Assembly (NCBI GenBank): GCA_036927565.1
Contig: JAYESD010000002.1
Coordinates: 74,337,735 to 74,401,734, forward strand
Length of the DNA: 64,000 nt
Origin: Tuctoria greenei
Lineage: Eukaryota > Streptophyta > Magnoliopsida > Poales > Poaceae
Reading direction: 5' to 3'
The notes beneath the pieces were generated by a model. That model did no database searches. It saw nothing but the letters and a program-made list of their open reading frames with translations, and was not told where the DNA came from. Positions 21,777-32,957 of this stretch are shown piece after piece. Every line of letters begins with the position of its first letter. Position 1 is the stretch's first letter. The position numbers and the translations under genes are program-made.

Positions 21777-22210
21777 AGTGTAAGTTATTCCTTTGTGGCT
21801 AAAAGGTATGATGTACCTTAACCAAGGAATGACAAGATCACATCCAATGTATATTGGGTGCAAATTGTTCCTATGTGGCTAGAAGGTATACCTTAGGCAA
21901 AAAACAACAGATCACACTCCACCCATGTTGAGCACATCATCCATTTGTAGTTATAGGTCTGTTGTACCTTAGTCAAGGAATAACGGATGGTACTCAACAT
22001 ATGTTGGGTACATGTCACTCCTTTGTGGCTAAAGGTTATCATTACCTTAGGCAAGGAATAAAGGATCACACCAATGCATGAGGGGTACAAGTTATTCCTT
22101 TATGGCAAGAAGGTATGATACACCTTAGCCAAAGAATGACGGAACACACTAAACGCATGTTGAGTGCACATCATTCCTTTGTAGCCAAGGAATAACAAGG
22201 TACATCCAAC
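21777..22210 (+). repeat. Tandem array of ~77-bp foldback units
   Basis: Six diverged units start at about 21,777, 21,857, 21,930, 22,003, 22,082 and 22,161. Most contain ATTCCTTTGTGGCTAA...AAGGTA followed a few bases later by TACCTTA...CCAAGGAAT, so each unit can fold back on itself. The units read CATGTTGGGTAC between hairpins. Confidence 0.75.
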
Positions 22211-23084
22211 GTATGGAAACCTTGAGGTGTAGATGAGCGACACCGACAACACTCTCCTCGACCACACTCATGGAACATATGGATGGGAACCCAACATAGA
22301 CACTCAACCCTCCAATGCCAAAGCCATGCTGCAATAAGGTTAGGCCAACCGCATGGCCTACATCCGTTGTTAGGGTTCAGCCCCTATCTCGGACCTTGAA
22401 CCAAGAACAAGCTTGGGGGATGACCCCCACTTGAGGTAACTTGTATCACACCCCATTTGCGTTCCTTTATTTACACCATATTTGCATCTAAAAATAATAA
22501 TAATATAGTAAAGGTTAGGTTAATAAAATAAAGGATGTGCGGTTAATATTTTTTTACTTTGCATAAGTTGAAATGATGAATAGTTGCTCTGTTATATTTT
22601 CTCTAGTCCCTTGCATACAACTTAGTGTTCTCCAAGTATTGGGTTTATTGGCCTAGAATATTCTTGCCTAAAACTTACAAATTATGGATAGCAAAAGCTA
22701 AGTCTAATTCTAGATTGTTGGGGGATATGATATAGTGATAAGAGCTGCTAATATCCTAGTTGAAAATGAAACTTAATTTCTTGGAGAAAATTTAAAATGG
22801 GAGCTCCTCATTTGATAGAAATTCCTACCAAAGCCATATGTTGATTTGAATTAGATAAACCTTATGCATATGTCATTTGCCTTCACATTGACCTTGTTCA
22901 AACTAGTATAGACCTATGTGAGAATCTTTTTATACTTTTAAGATCAATATTACATGGGCACATGTTAAACTTCTACACTAGAAGTTAGCAAAATTTTATC
23001 ATACCATTCCACCACCAAAAATATACTCCATGATTTTCAAGCATAATACTCTCTCAAATCTACTTGAAAAAAAAATAGTAGAAG
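22211..23084 (+). other. 3' non-coding region of B'
   Basis: No coding sequence. From about 22,390 (CTTGGGGGATGACCCCCACTTGAGG) the sequence matches the reverse complement of 26,500-26,770 in element B, directly downstream of its Athila-type ORF, so this is the shared 3' region of the family. Confidence 0.65.
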
Positions 23085-23162
23085 ACATGGCTACAAGAAA
23101 AAGAAAATGCACGCACATTTAAAAGAGCGTGAGAAAAAAAAAGAGAGAATAAGTAGCCACGT
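23085..23162 (+). other. Conserved family hairpin, copy in B'
   Basis: The arm ACATGGCTAC (23,085-23,094) pairs with GTAGCCACGT (23,153-23,162) with one mismatch. An inner stem CACGC (23,110) pairs with GCGTG (23,127). The same outer arms with different inner stems occur in elements A and B. Confidence 0.65.
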
Positions 23163-23664
23163 TTCAACCTCACAAAAAGAGAGTGCATACAAAGGAATCA
23201 TCTTTATATTTCCACTTCACAAATATTCCATCACACTTGCACAAATCTTGATCAAAAGTATGATTTGTTTTCTCCTAAAGCTTAGTCTTTTGACTTAGCA
23301 ATATATGTGTTGCAAATATGCCTACTCTTGATCCCTACCAAGCTCCACATACAAGCCTTATTTAGATGTAGGACAAGAAAGGCATTACCTTGGAGAGGAT
23401 ACAAAAACCAATATAGGAGTGATTGAGTGCATCATTTGAAGAACTTAAATCCAAACACCATATGAAATTTAAAAATTTAAGTGGAACTTAAACATTAGGG
23501 GATGCATGCTCATTTTGAAATTCTATCTTTCAGCCATCCAAGAAAAGGATGAGGCATAAGCCCCATAAAGACTAATAAAAAGGGTGAGGTACCATAGCTA
23601 ATTTATTCAATGCAAGGTAGAATACTTTGTTGTGCACTTTGTACTTTAGCAAAATAAGACATTG

Positions 23665-23859
23665 TAACACGTGGTTCAGCTGACCTGGTCTTCCGTCCAA
23701 ACCCGATCAGCTTCCCCATGTTGGCTCCTCCCGGCTTCCTGAAGTATGACTGATTCGCGCGCTTTTGGTGGCGGGAGCTGACCCTTCTCCAGCTATAAAT
23801 AGGACCCCTCACCCCTCACTTCAACACACACCAGTTGAGCATCATTCTAGTGTATACAC
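23665..23859 (+). repeat. Truncated right LTR of B'
   Basis: The sequence CTCCCGGCTTCCTGAAG, followed by GGTGGCGGGAGCTGACCC and a TATA box CTATAAATAGG (23,792-23,802), matches the promoter part of the B LTR in reverse complement. It is cut at 23,860 by the LTR of element B. Confidence 0.75.
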
Positions 23860-25405
23860 TGTTGACGTTTCTTACATCACAGATAAAAATCCGCAAGTGC
23901 ATAGAAACTATCGATGTAGCATTTCCCCTTAAAAGAGTATTCCAAGGGTGTCATTTATATTCTCCCAAAGGAAGGCTAGGTGGAAGCATAGCAATCATCA
24001 ATTGTAGGGATAGGTTGGTCTAGGTAGGGTTCTAGTGAGGATGGGTAATAGATATGTGGAGGTAGTGTGACACATAGAAGAGCATCATATTCTAAGGGGG
24101 GTAAATGGGTCAAGGAGAGATTAGGCTAAGAGTTAGGGAGTTACTCCTACAATGCTTCTAGTATACATATACATATCCTAAGTTAATTACTAATGAACAT
24201 GTCAATGGTGAATTCTTATGCTAAGTTGTTCAACACATCGGGCATGGGTTTACCCCTAGCAATACTAGGTCGACTCCCGCGAAGAGCCTATGGCATAGCC
24301 GAATGTGGAAGACTACAAGGACAGATAGGGCTGTCACCACCTAATGCCTACCTCTTCAATCTGTGGGTCTATGAGACATCCAACTCTACTTAACTATCCT
24401 AGCATCTTGCTAGCATATTAAGTAATACCTAAGGAGCCGCAACACAAGCCATCTTAAGGCAATGACTAACCTTAACATCGTTGAACCAATGTTTAAACAT
24501 AGCATAAGTTATTCATATCGACATGGTCATGTCATAACTAATTAGACTATATTGGGAGTTTGTAGTGTTTATGATGATATAATGAGAATGATATGGCATA
24601 ATCATAAATACTACTCCTACCACATACATGGAATCCACAATCAAACAAGAAACGCTTCATCCAAGTATATGAATAAAAGAAGACTAAAGATAACATCTTT
24701 ATTAAGAATAATGTCACAAGTACACATAGGAATATGAGAGCCATACCTTTCCCAATTTGGAATTGGGAAGAGAGAGACTCCTTCCTAACTTGGACTAAGG
24801 ACTAGAGACTCTCCTGAATACAGCCTAAACTCTTCTAAGCCTATGGAGAATAGTGGATACAATAGAAGAATACTCAAGTGGTGTGTCTGTGTGTGTGTGT
24901 GTGTGTGAAGTGAGGGTAGGGGGTCCTATTTATAGGTGGCGAAGGGTCAGTTCCTGCCACCAATTGCACGTGAATCAGTCATCATCATCTTCAGGAAGCC
25001 GGGAGGAGCCAACAAGTGTTGATTGATGGAGTTTGGCACCAAGACCTAGTCGACCGACTAGGGGGGTCTGCCGACCTGGAGCTATGTTTTCTCCAGGTCC
25101 CTGACAGGTGGGTCCCCTTTACTAATATATGTGATACATCATTGGATGGCCTCACATACTTCTATTTATGGGCCATCTGATCCATGTGGTGCCACATGTC
25201 GGTGCTTGATTGGATGGGATGATATTTTATATGATTTCTCCCCCTCTTTTACCTCATTTGCTGCATAAAATGTCTGCATGCACTATTTCTCCAAGGACAA
25301 GTGGAAATAGGTTAAATAGAAAGGTGATGTGTGCAAGAAATGGTATTTCCTTCACATTATTTAGTTATATTGATGGGTGAAATTGGTATATAACAGCCGT
25401 CAACA
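23860..25405 (-). repeat. 3' LTR of element B
   Basis: On the minus strand it starts TGTTGACGGCTG after the polypurine tract and ends GAAACGTCAACA. It contains a TATA box (CTATAAATAGG, about 24,928-24,938), a (TG)n microsatellite (about 24,884-24,906) and the palindrome CCTAGTCG-AC-CGACTAGG (25,045-25,062). Confidence 0.88.
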
Positions 25406-25420
25406 AACTCCCCCAAGCTT
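25406..25420 (-). other. Polypurine tract of element B
   Basis: The minus strand reads AGCTTGGGGGAGTT directly before the LTR start TGTTGAC. The same tract recurs at 51,667. Confidence 0.8.
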
Positions 25421-25987
25421 ATCATTTGCCCGTCCCAAGCAAAGTCAAGACTTTAGGTTGATGATCATGAGTTGCTACAATGTTCTATTTTCAAAAGTAC
25501 CATGTGCACAACAAAATACTCTACCTAGTATTGCAAAAATTAGCATGGTACTTCACCCATCTCAAGTTATTATGGGGCTTATGCATTCTCCTATTTATGG
25601 GTGGTTGAAAGATAGAACACCAAATGGAGCAAGCATACCCTAGAGATCAAGTTCCACTCAAATTCCAAAGAGTTCAATTTAGATTTTAAGTACCCCAAAT
25701 TGATTCTCTCAATTACTCCTTTGTGTGTAGTGGAAATATTTGCCCACCAAGGCATTTTGCCAAAACTCATCCTACCACTAGATAAGGCTTGTATGTGGAG
25801 CTTGGTAGGAAATGTAGTAGGCATATTTGCAACACATAATAATGCTAAGTCAAAAAAGCAAGCCCTAGGAGAAATCAATTCAAAACTATTTGATTCAAGA
25901 CCTGTGCATGTGTGATGCAGTGGAAGTGGATGCGGATGTTTGAGATGACTCCTATTTATGTAGACTCTCTAATTTTGCAGGGATGAA

Positions 25988-26071
25988 ACATGGCTACTTT
26001 TATTTTTCTTCCTCTTTTTTTTTCTCATGCTTATGTTGTAAGCATGCATTTTATTTTTCTTGTAGCCATGT
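25988..26071 (-). other. Conserved family hairpin, copy in element B
   Basis: The outer arms ACATGGCTAC (25,988-25,997) and GTAGCCATGT (26,062-26,071) pair perfectly. The inner stem CATGCTTA (26,026-26,033) pairs perfectly with TAAGCATG (26,039-26,046) around a five-base loop. It lies about 580 bases inside the 3' LTR. Confidence 0.8.
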
Positions 26072-26767
26072 CTTCCACTCACTTTTTATGCAATAAACTT
26101 GGAGGGAGTACTAAGAATGAAGGGTATGGAGTTTCTCTTTCTATTGTGGAATGATGGTTTGATAGAATTTTACTTACTTCTAGTGTAGAAGTATAGCATG
26201 TGCAAGTGAAGTCTTGAATTCAAAGAGACTTGAATTGATCCTCACATAAGTGTATACTAGCTTGACTATGCTCAATGTGAAAACAAATATCATATGCATA
26301 AGGTCTATCAATGTAAAAATATCATATGGCTTTGGTAGGTATTTTGAATCAATTGAGAGTAACTTAAATCTTTTTAGAATTTTTTCAAAAATCTAAGTTC
26401 CACTTTCAAACTAGAAATAGCAGTCCTATTACTATATCATATCTCACAACAACTTAAAACTGGATAAGCTTTTGCTACCCACAATTTCTGAATCAAGGCA
26501 AAAGTAATTTTTAGCCAATGAAAGCAATATTTTGGAGAGTAGTATGTTGCAAACTAGGGACTTAGGAAAATTAAAACAGAGCAACTATTCATCATTTCAT
26601 CTATGTGAATTCTAAACCATTTTACCGCACATCTTTTATTTTATTTGATAGCAAATCTACTCTACTCTTTTTTATATGCAAGGTGAATGGTGGATGAATG
26701 GAAAATAAATATGCGAGGGGTGTCATACAATTCACCTCAAGTGGGGGTCCTCCTCCAAGGTTGTTCT

Positions 26768-28299
26768 TCAATCACCTACGTGATGAGGGTTGAATCCTTG
26801 ATGACGGAAGTATGCCGCGAGATCGGCTTGTTGTTGTTGTAGCGTGGAGTTGAAGTTGGTGAATTGAGCGTCTATGTGTTGTTGCCAATCTTGGGTACCT
26901 TGGACATGCTCTTGGAGAGTGTTGTACATGTCACCTGTTCTCACTTCAAGGTATTTTGTACGTCTAGTGAGATTCGTCATTCCTTGGCTATAGTCATGGT
27001 GACTTCTAGCCAAAGAGGAACGACATCTTCTCATGGAAGTTGGGAAAGCTGCTAGAGCTTGAAGTGGATAGGGGTAGCTCCCATGCGGCACTTGACCATC
27101 CATGCCAAGATGGACCTTCGGTCTCATACAATGGAGGTTGAGTCCATCCGTATGCATCACCTGTTGAGTTCTCTTCCTCTTCGTACTCATGGACCGTGGA
27201 GGTGGTTGGAGGCATGGCCGCTCTCCTTGTGCGGCTTCTAGTTACTCTGACAGAGACATTACTTCTTCGCGCTTCCTCCATGGGAAGAAGGTCAATGATT
27301 AGCCTCTGACATTTGTACAAATGAAAATCTGGGTTAGGTAACCGAATTTCATTGAGAAAGCTAGGATAATAAAACATTAAAGATCCAACATGATCATGCT
27401 TAAGGTATGTCCTTGCACTAGATAATCTTCATTAATTAATTCTTGTTCATTTTCGATATATTCAAATGAAGTATATTCTAGTGCGCCTACCCTAGTACCA
27501 ATGCGGGAAATCAATGAAGTGCATTCAATTGGCCCTTTCCTTGAAATGTAATATAACCATTGTGTCATCATGGCAATAAATGGAGCAACTTTTATCTTTT
27601 TAATCATGGCAAAAAAAATTAGCTCATCATCACGCACTGTTCTAACATCTCCTATGGGGAACATAGTCATAGCCACCTAGCTATGCATGAAGCGTAAAGC
27701 GGGATTGTGCAAGTGGCTATTCCTAGGAGCACTACATCTGACCTCAGTAGTCAATTCATGCCAAAAACTTTGTTTGTTAATCTTAGGCAAAGTGTCTAAA
27801 TCTAGCAAGCAACGTTTATGGAAACCTAGGATTTCACTTAATTCTTTCCATAGGATGTTGTATTCTTTTTGAAATAATCTAAAAGAAATACCATCAAATC
27901 CTATTTTGAGGGTGCAAAGGAATTGCATGGGAGAAGGCGTGAACCTCTCTCTTCTATGTGAGAAAAATTCTCCCATCCTAATGCACGCCAAATGGAAAAG
28001 AATTCAGAATCCATACCTATTTTGCAGATAAAATCCGGATCATAAGCTTTCGTATGAGAAAACTCACGATCTTGGAGGAGCTTGCGTGCTTGATCTTCAA
28101 CTTCACTTCGTATGTCAAGGTTGTCATCATGGAGAAGTTGACGCGGGTTGCTCCTCTCACCCATGGGAGTGTCCTCACATACACTCCTCCTCCGTGAACT
28201 TGGTGTAGCAATGGAAGAGGGGCGTGCACTTAAGTCTCCACCATGGCTTAAGCTTGCAGCCTCCTTCCTCTTCCCAAAAAACCTCTTCATTCCTTTCAT
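26768..28299 (-). pseudogene. Athila-type third ORF of element B, broken
   Basis: The start is taken at 28,299 (MKGMKRFFGKRKEA, a basic N-terminus). Recognisable blocks follow: AYDPDFICKIGMDSEFFSIW, then after a frameshift near 27,930 FLCTLKIGFDGISFRLFQKEY and LSEILGFHKRCLLDLD; then an in-frame TAG at about 27,677 and GDVRTVRDDELIFFAMIKK, a shift near 27,377, and NEIRLPNPDFHLYKCQRL. The pattern agrees with the Arabidopsis retrotransposon ORF-1 (Athila) family and its grass relatives, an extra ORF between pol and the 3' LTR whose role is unknown. Acidic and Tyr-rich segments near the end are followed by a Gln-rich tail (WQQHIDAQFTNFNSTLQQQQ). No signal peptide or clear membrane segment is seen. 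Confidence 0.7.
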
Positions 28300-29024
28300 G
28301 GCCACAACAAGCAAGAAGACAACAAAGCAAAAACTCGAAAGAGGAGATGTCAGTGAAAGCAAAAGCCCTGATGAATTTTCCCTTGAAGAACTTGAGAGCA
28401 AATTCCAAATGCAAACAAAAGCAAATCTTTTTGGGTTGGATTTGAGCAAGAGTGCTTCAATGAAGAGCAAGAAAAACAATGTGACCAAAGAATGACTTTG
28501 GGGAGGTGTGAAATGAGGTGAAGTGTGAAGAGGAGTGCTCCTCACTGCCACCATTTATAGTGTACACTCCCCAACGATCACAAGGGAATCAAATGAAGTC
28601 GTTTGAGGAGAGAGAGAGAGAGAGAGCCAAAGTGACCCTTTCGCCTACTCGGCCAAATAGGGGGGTCGACCGAACCATAATGTGGGCCCCCTGTTCCTCC
28701 TTTTGGCAGGTGACTCCCCAACGGCTATAAAATTAGCACATTGGTGAAATGCCACATTTGCAGCTCAGAAAAATTATTTTTAGAATAAAACCCTTTTTTT
28801 TCAAAACCCAAATATTTTCTTTTTGTGAAAAATAAAGATTTAAAATAATAGTTTGAGAATATTAGGTTCTCAACTTGCTAAGAAAACTCAAATATGTAGT
28901 GGGGAAAATCAAACTAAGTGGGAAAACAAATGAAGAGAAAAGAAAAATCAAAGAAAAGATAACTACCAATTTAACCTATTGGCTAGGTCTCACCACCGTC
29001 ATATGAGATGACATTCCTCCTTCT
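28300..29024 (-). other. Junction region where pol of element B is missing
   Basis: This stretch carries the leader of the Athila-type ORF with a (GA)n microsatellite (about 28,606-28,626) and a CGGTCGACCCCC motif like that in the LTRs, then an A-rich spacer. No RT, RNase H or integrase motif is found on either strand, although the protease ends right beside it. Confidence 0.6.
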
Positions 29025-29618
29025 TCATTTCTTGACATCCGGGCCTGGAGGGATGAGATCGGACAGCTTGTTTTGCTTCTTCCACCATTTCTTCCTTGGC
29101 GGCTTGGTGGACTTGGGCCTTTGGGGAGGCCCGAACCTCTCTGTCTTCTTGGGGTGTCGGCGCGGATGATAAGACAAGTTTTCCACATAGATTAATTCCC
29201 TCATGAATTCAATGAGCGGGTCCACCTTTGGAGGTGTGAGTTTGACCTTTTGAATATGTTTAACAGTTGGCCCATACTTGATATGAATCATGGAGCATTA
29301 CTCCAACTTTGGGCAAAAGATAAACTTGTCCCCCTTGCCATTGATATGGAAGTGGATTTCTCCAGCCCCTGCATCTGTGCGAGCTTTTGCGGTGCTAAGG
29401 AATGGTCGCCCAAGAATGAGCAGCATATCCTTCTCGACCTCCATGGCGAGCACCACAAAATCCACGGGTATGAAGCAATTTTGGATTTTCACCAGAATGT
29501 CTACAACGATACCTGCCAGAAAACAGGCTGAAGAATCAGCTAGTTGGAGCTGCATTGGTCTTGCAGTAAGCTCCATGAAGCTGAGTTGGTCGAAGACCAC
29601 ATTGGTCATTATACTCAC
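29025..29618 (-). pseudogene. Protease region of element B
   Basis: The upstream part (29,618-29,298) reads SFMELTARPMQLQLADSSA and then FVVLAMEVEKDMLLILGRPFLSTAKA, the C-terminal half of the aspartic protease typical of Athila/Tat elements (ILGRPFL block). The downstream part (29,291-29,025) is a Lys/Pro-rich linker (KVDPLIEFMRELIYVENLSY). The active-site Asp-Ser/Thr-Gly is not found in an open frame. In a complete element RT would follow at once; here it does not. Confidence 0.72.
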
Positions 29619-30129
29619 ACTTGCTCCAAGGTCACAAAGTGCCTTGTCAAAGTAGTGAAGCCCAATTGAACAGATATGAAGGGATGTTCAGGGTCCTTCA
29701 ACCAGTTGCCTTCCTGTAGGGAAATCATGCTAAAATTTTCCACGCTAGGTTTGGGCTATCCTGTCATCTTGTCATTGTCCACTGGCGGAACAACAACTGC
29801 CAGTTGAGCCAACTGTGTTTCCAACGTCTTGTTGAAGCTCAGTTGATTCTTGAAGGCCCAGGGTAGTCCTTCAATCTTGGCATTAATGCTTTCTAGGGTC
29901 TTGTCATTCGCCAAAAGCTTCTTGGATAATGCATCGTTGATCGTAAATTAGCTAATGGAAAGCTCTCTCAAGTTGGGTTGATTTCCATTGTTGCCATTGT
30001 TGTTGTACCCTCCTTGAATGAATGGTTGTGGTTGGCTCCACCCTTGACCTCCTGGACGATAGCAACTGTTGTTCTCATTGTTGGCTACGTATAGGGCATC
30101 CTCAAAGGTTTATGGGTAGTTATTGCCTA

Positions 30130-30990
30130 AATGGCCCGTGTTGCCACACAGGTAATGTGAGAGTCTAAGGCATAGGCATTGTCACCTACGTCACCACCAG
30201 CTTGGCAATCAATCTTCTTCATGTGGAGGTCCAAATTGGCAGCGATCATGTCCACCTCCTTCAAGGTGTGCATGCCTCGCTGACGGGTATGGACACCATC
30301 TTCTCAATTAAGTGTTTGGCTTTGGGCACCGTCAATGAGAAGAAGGCACCTCCAGCAGCAGCATCCACATGGTCACGAGTGGAAGTTATCAACCAGTTGT
30401 AGAAGTTTTGGATAATCAGCCAGTCGTCCATCCCATGGTGGGGACAGGTCGGGATGTACTCCTGAAGCCTTTCCCAGGCCTCGGGAATAGACTCCTTGGC
30501 ATCTTGCTGGAAGCTGGAAATTCTTCCACGTAGGGCATTAGTGTTGCCCAACGGGGAGAACTTGGCGAGGAATGACGTAGTACAGTTCTCTCAAGTGTCT
30601 ACAACACTTCAGTTCGTGTAAAACCATTGCTTTGCTCTCCCAAGAAGGGAGAACAGAAAAAGCCTAATACGGACGGAATCATGAGATACATCCTTGATCT
30701 TAAAAGTGTTGCAGATCTCAAGGAACTATTGCAGGTGAGCACTTGCATCCTCATTAGCCTTCCCACAAAATGGTTTGGCTTGCACCATAGTGATTAGCTA
30801 GTCTTGATTTCGATGTTCATGTCTCCTGTGTTATCAGTGGGCCCAACAGACATATTGTTAGCAGAGGGAGTCTAAAACTCACGAATGGTCTTCTGGGCCA
30901 TTATCTTTTCAGTTGTTGGTGCAGTTGCGCTGGTTTGCTTTGTCGCACGAAGCTTTTGTGGAGTAACGACATGAGATCGGTCTCTCAAAA
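30130..30990 (-). pseudogene. Gag of element B, broken
   Basis: The core ESIPEAWERLQEYIPTCPHHG, followed by MDDWLIIQNFYNWL and DHVDAAAGGAFFSLTVPKAKHLIEKM (30,551-30,261), is the Retrotrans_gag domain as found in Athila/Tat elements. Farther along (about 30,140) a zinc-knuckle remnant reads CGNTGHLGNNYP with the last Cys changed to Tyr. Upstream (about 30,990-30,560) the frame is interrupted by several stops. Gag would bind the element RNA; this copy cannot make it. Confidence 0.78.
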
Positions 30991-31145
30991 GGGATTCGGG
31001 ATCTTCAACAAAGATTTCCAGCAAACAAAAACCAGACATACACTACCTGTTTTCACATAAAATGTGAAAACAAAAAGGGTTATCTACTAAAACCTACCCA
31101 GGGTCCTATCATATTCACTCAATCATGCAATACTTTGGTTGCCTT

Positions 31146-31170
31146 CCTCAGCAATGGCGTCAGAAATGCT
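31146..31170 (-). other. Primer-site region of element B, degenerate
   Basis: Next to the LTR end GTCAACA the minus strand reads AGCATTTCTGACGCCATTGC, which aligns with AGCATTTTCGGCGCCGTTGT at the same position in element A, where the primer site is recognisable. Confidence 0.65.
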
Positions 31171-31601
31171 TGTTGACGTTTCTTATGTTACAGATAAAAA
31201 TCCACAAGCACACAGAAACTATCGATGTAGGATTCCCACTTAAAAGAGTATTCCAAGGGTGTTATTTATATTCTCCCAAAGGAAGGCTAGGTGGAAGCAT
31301 AGCAACCATCAAGTGTAGGGATAGGTTGGTCTATCTAGGGTTCTAGTGAGGATGGGTAATAGATATGTAGAGGTAGTGTGACAAACACAAGAGCATCCTA
31401 TTTTAAGGTGGATAAATGGGTCAAAGAGGGATTAAGCTAAGTGTTAGGGAGTTACTCCTACAATGATTCTAATGTACATATACATAGTCTAAGTTAATTA
31501 CTAATGAACATATGAATGGTGAATTCTTATGCTAAGTTGTTCAACACATCAGGCATGGGTTTACCCCTAGCAATACTAGGACAACTCCTGCAAAGAGCAT
31601 G
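31171..31601 (-). repeat. Inner part of the 5' LTR of element B
   Basis: The first 431 bases (plus strand) of the right-hand LTR. They match 23,860-24,290 and break off at GCAAAGAGC, exactly where 50,550 (CCTGTGGCATAGCC) continues. Confidence 0.9.
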
Positions 31602-32831
31602 TGGTTGACGGTCCTTAAGTACCATATTTTGACTGTCAATTCACCTCATAATGTGCATAAAAGAAACACAAAACATAGTGGTAGGGATATACACTAACCC
31701 AATTCCACAAGTGTTGGTGTCTATTTGTATGCAGGTGAATTATTACCCAAAATACCAAAACATGCAGGGATGAATCCATGAAAATGGATTTCAATGAATC
31801 AGGCGATGACACGTGGCAACACATGGCTCAAATGGCCCACAAACAGAAGAATACGAGGTGATCCAATGGTGTTGCACCCATATACATCAAGGGGGCCCAC
31901 CTGGAAGCCACCTGGAGGAAGCACTCCCCAAGGGGAGGCCTGAACAGGTCAGTCGAACTAGGGGTTCAGCCGACCCCTTCCTGCTGCCAAACCCGGTCAA
32001 ATGACACGTGTTGGCTCCTCCCGACTCCCTAGAGTCAATGGTGACTGATTCGCGCATTAATTGTGGCGGGAACTGACCGTTCTCCACCTATAAATAGACC
32101 CCCTCACCTCACTTCTCACACACACCAAAAAAGTTGAGAATAGTGCTACACTCCAAAGGTTTAGAGTAGTCCTAGAGGCTACCAAAGTAGAAGGAGAGTG
32201 TGGTCAAGAGTCTAGGAGAAGGAGGCTTGGGCTTGTCAAGTCCCTCTTCTACACTTGTACCCCTACAAAGGTGTTACTCAATCAAGTAAGTCATTGTGAA
32301 TTCAATACAAATTTGATCTTTTATTCTTAGTAGTTTGCACAAGTAGTTACTTGTGGGTTCACTGCTTTAATTCATTAGAGGCTCTAGTTGTAGCTTTGTC
32401 TTCGAAACAACTAGGGTAGTGATTTAGAACGTAAGCGTAGTGCTTAGGTTATAAATCATCAGTGGATATCTCGTAGACCACGGATTGAAGAGGTAGGCAG
32501 TAGGTGGTGACAGCCCTATCTGTCCTTCGTAATCCTCCACATTCGGCTATGCCATATGATCTTGGCGGGAGTCATCTTAGTATTGCTAGGAGTAAGCCCG
32601 TGCCCGAAGCAAGCATCTACTGCAAACTACCTTGAATTAGGATCAATACTCTGAATTCCTCTATGTTCCTTGCCTACCAAACAACATTGTGTCCTTGGGT
32701 GAGCTAGTTCGAAAGATTAGCACACACGTTCTTTGGATTCGATACCCTTGGGAATACTCCTCAAGGGGAAGTGCTACAACGGTATTTCCGTGCGCTTGCA
32801 GATAACTCTGTGGTGTTAAGAAATAACAACA
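31602..32831 (+). repeat. 5' LTR of element A
   Basis: It starts TGGTTGACGG (one extra G against the 3' copy) and ends AAATAACAACA. TATA box CTATAAATAG is at 32,088-32,097, and a GTCAGTCGAACT...GGTTCAGCCGAC inverted repeat at about 31,948-31,976. It differs from the 3' LTR at scattered single bases, a few per hundred. Confidence 0.92.
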
Positions 32832-32857
32832 AGCATTTTCGGCGCCGTTGTCGGGGA
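32832..32857 (+). other. Primer binding site of element A
   Basis: After the LTR end the sequence reads CGGCGCCGTTGTCGGGGA (32,840-32,857), one base off the TGGCGCCGTTGCCGGGG-type site (Asp-tRNA) used by Athila/Tat elements. Confidence 0.75.
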
Positions 32858-32957
32858 ATGGTTGTTGTTAATCTTCAAACCAAGATCACCCTTGTATCAT
32901 ATCCCCCCTTATCTATCATCTTACCTTTATTATTCTTACCTTACCACCACCATATAA

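Larger units (their letters stand above)
19240..23859 (+). mobile_element. Athila-like Gypsy element B', gutted remnant
   Basis: The Tekay element sits inside its left LTR. What remains is the 3' part of that LTR (19,240-20,325), an internal region without gag or pol but with a short piece of Athila-type ORF (21,421-21,530), the family's 3' non-coding region, and the first part of the right LTR (from 23,665). Element B is inserted in that right LTR at 23,860. LTR and 3' region match elements A and B of this window. It is the oldest layer of the left half of the nest. Confidence 0.75.
23860..31601 (-). mobile_element. Athila-like Gypsy element B, left part (continues at 50,550-51,666)
   Basis: On the minus strand the element runs from its 5' LTR (split: 51,666-50,550 then 31,601-31,171) through a primer site, gag, protease and an Athila-type ORF to a polypurine tract and the 3' LTR (25,405-23,860). 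RT, RNase H and integrase are missing between 29,025 and 28,300. Element A is inserted in the 5' LTR. All ORFs are interrupted. The two LTRs are about 1,546 and 1,548 bases. Confidence 0.82.

Noticed and set aside
31597..31606. Exact 5-bp target duplication for element A
   Set aside because: The flanks read GCATG and CCTGT at canonical borders; only a shifted border gives ATGTG/CTGTG, with one mismatch. I do not claim an exact duplication.
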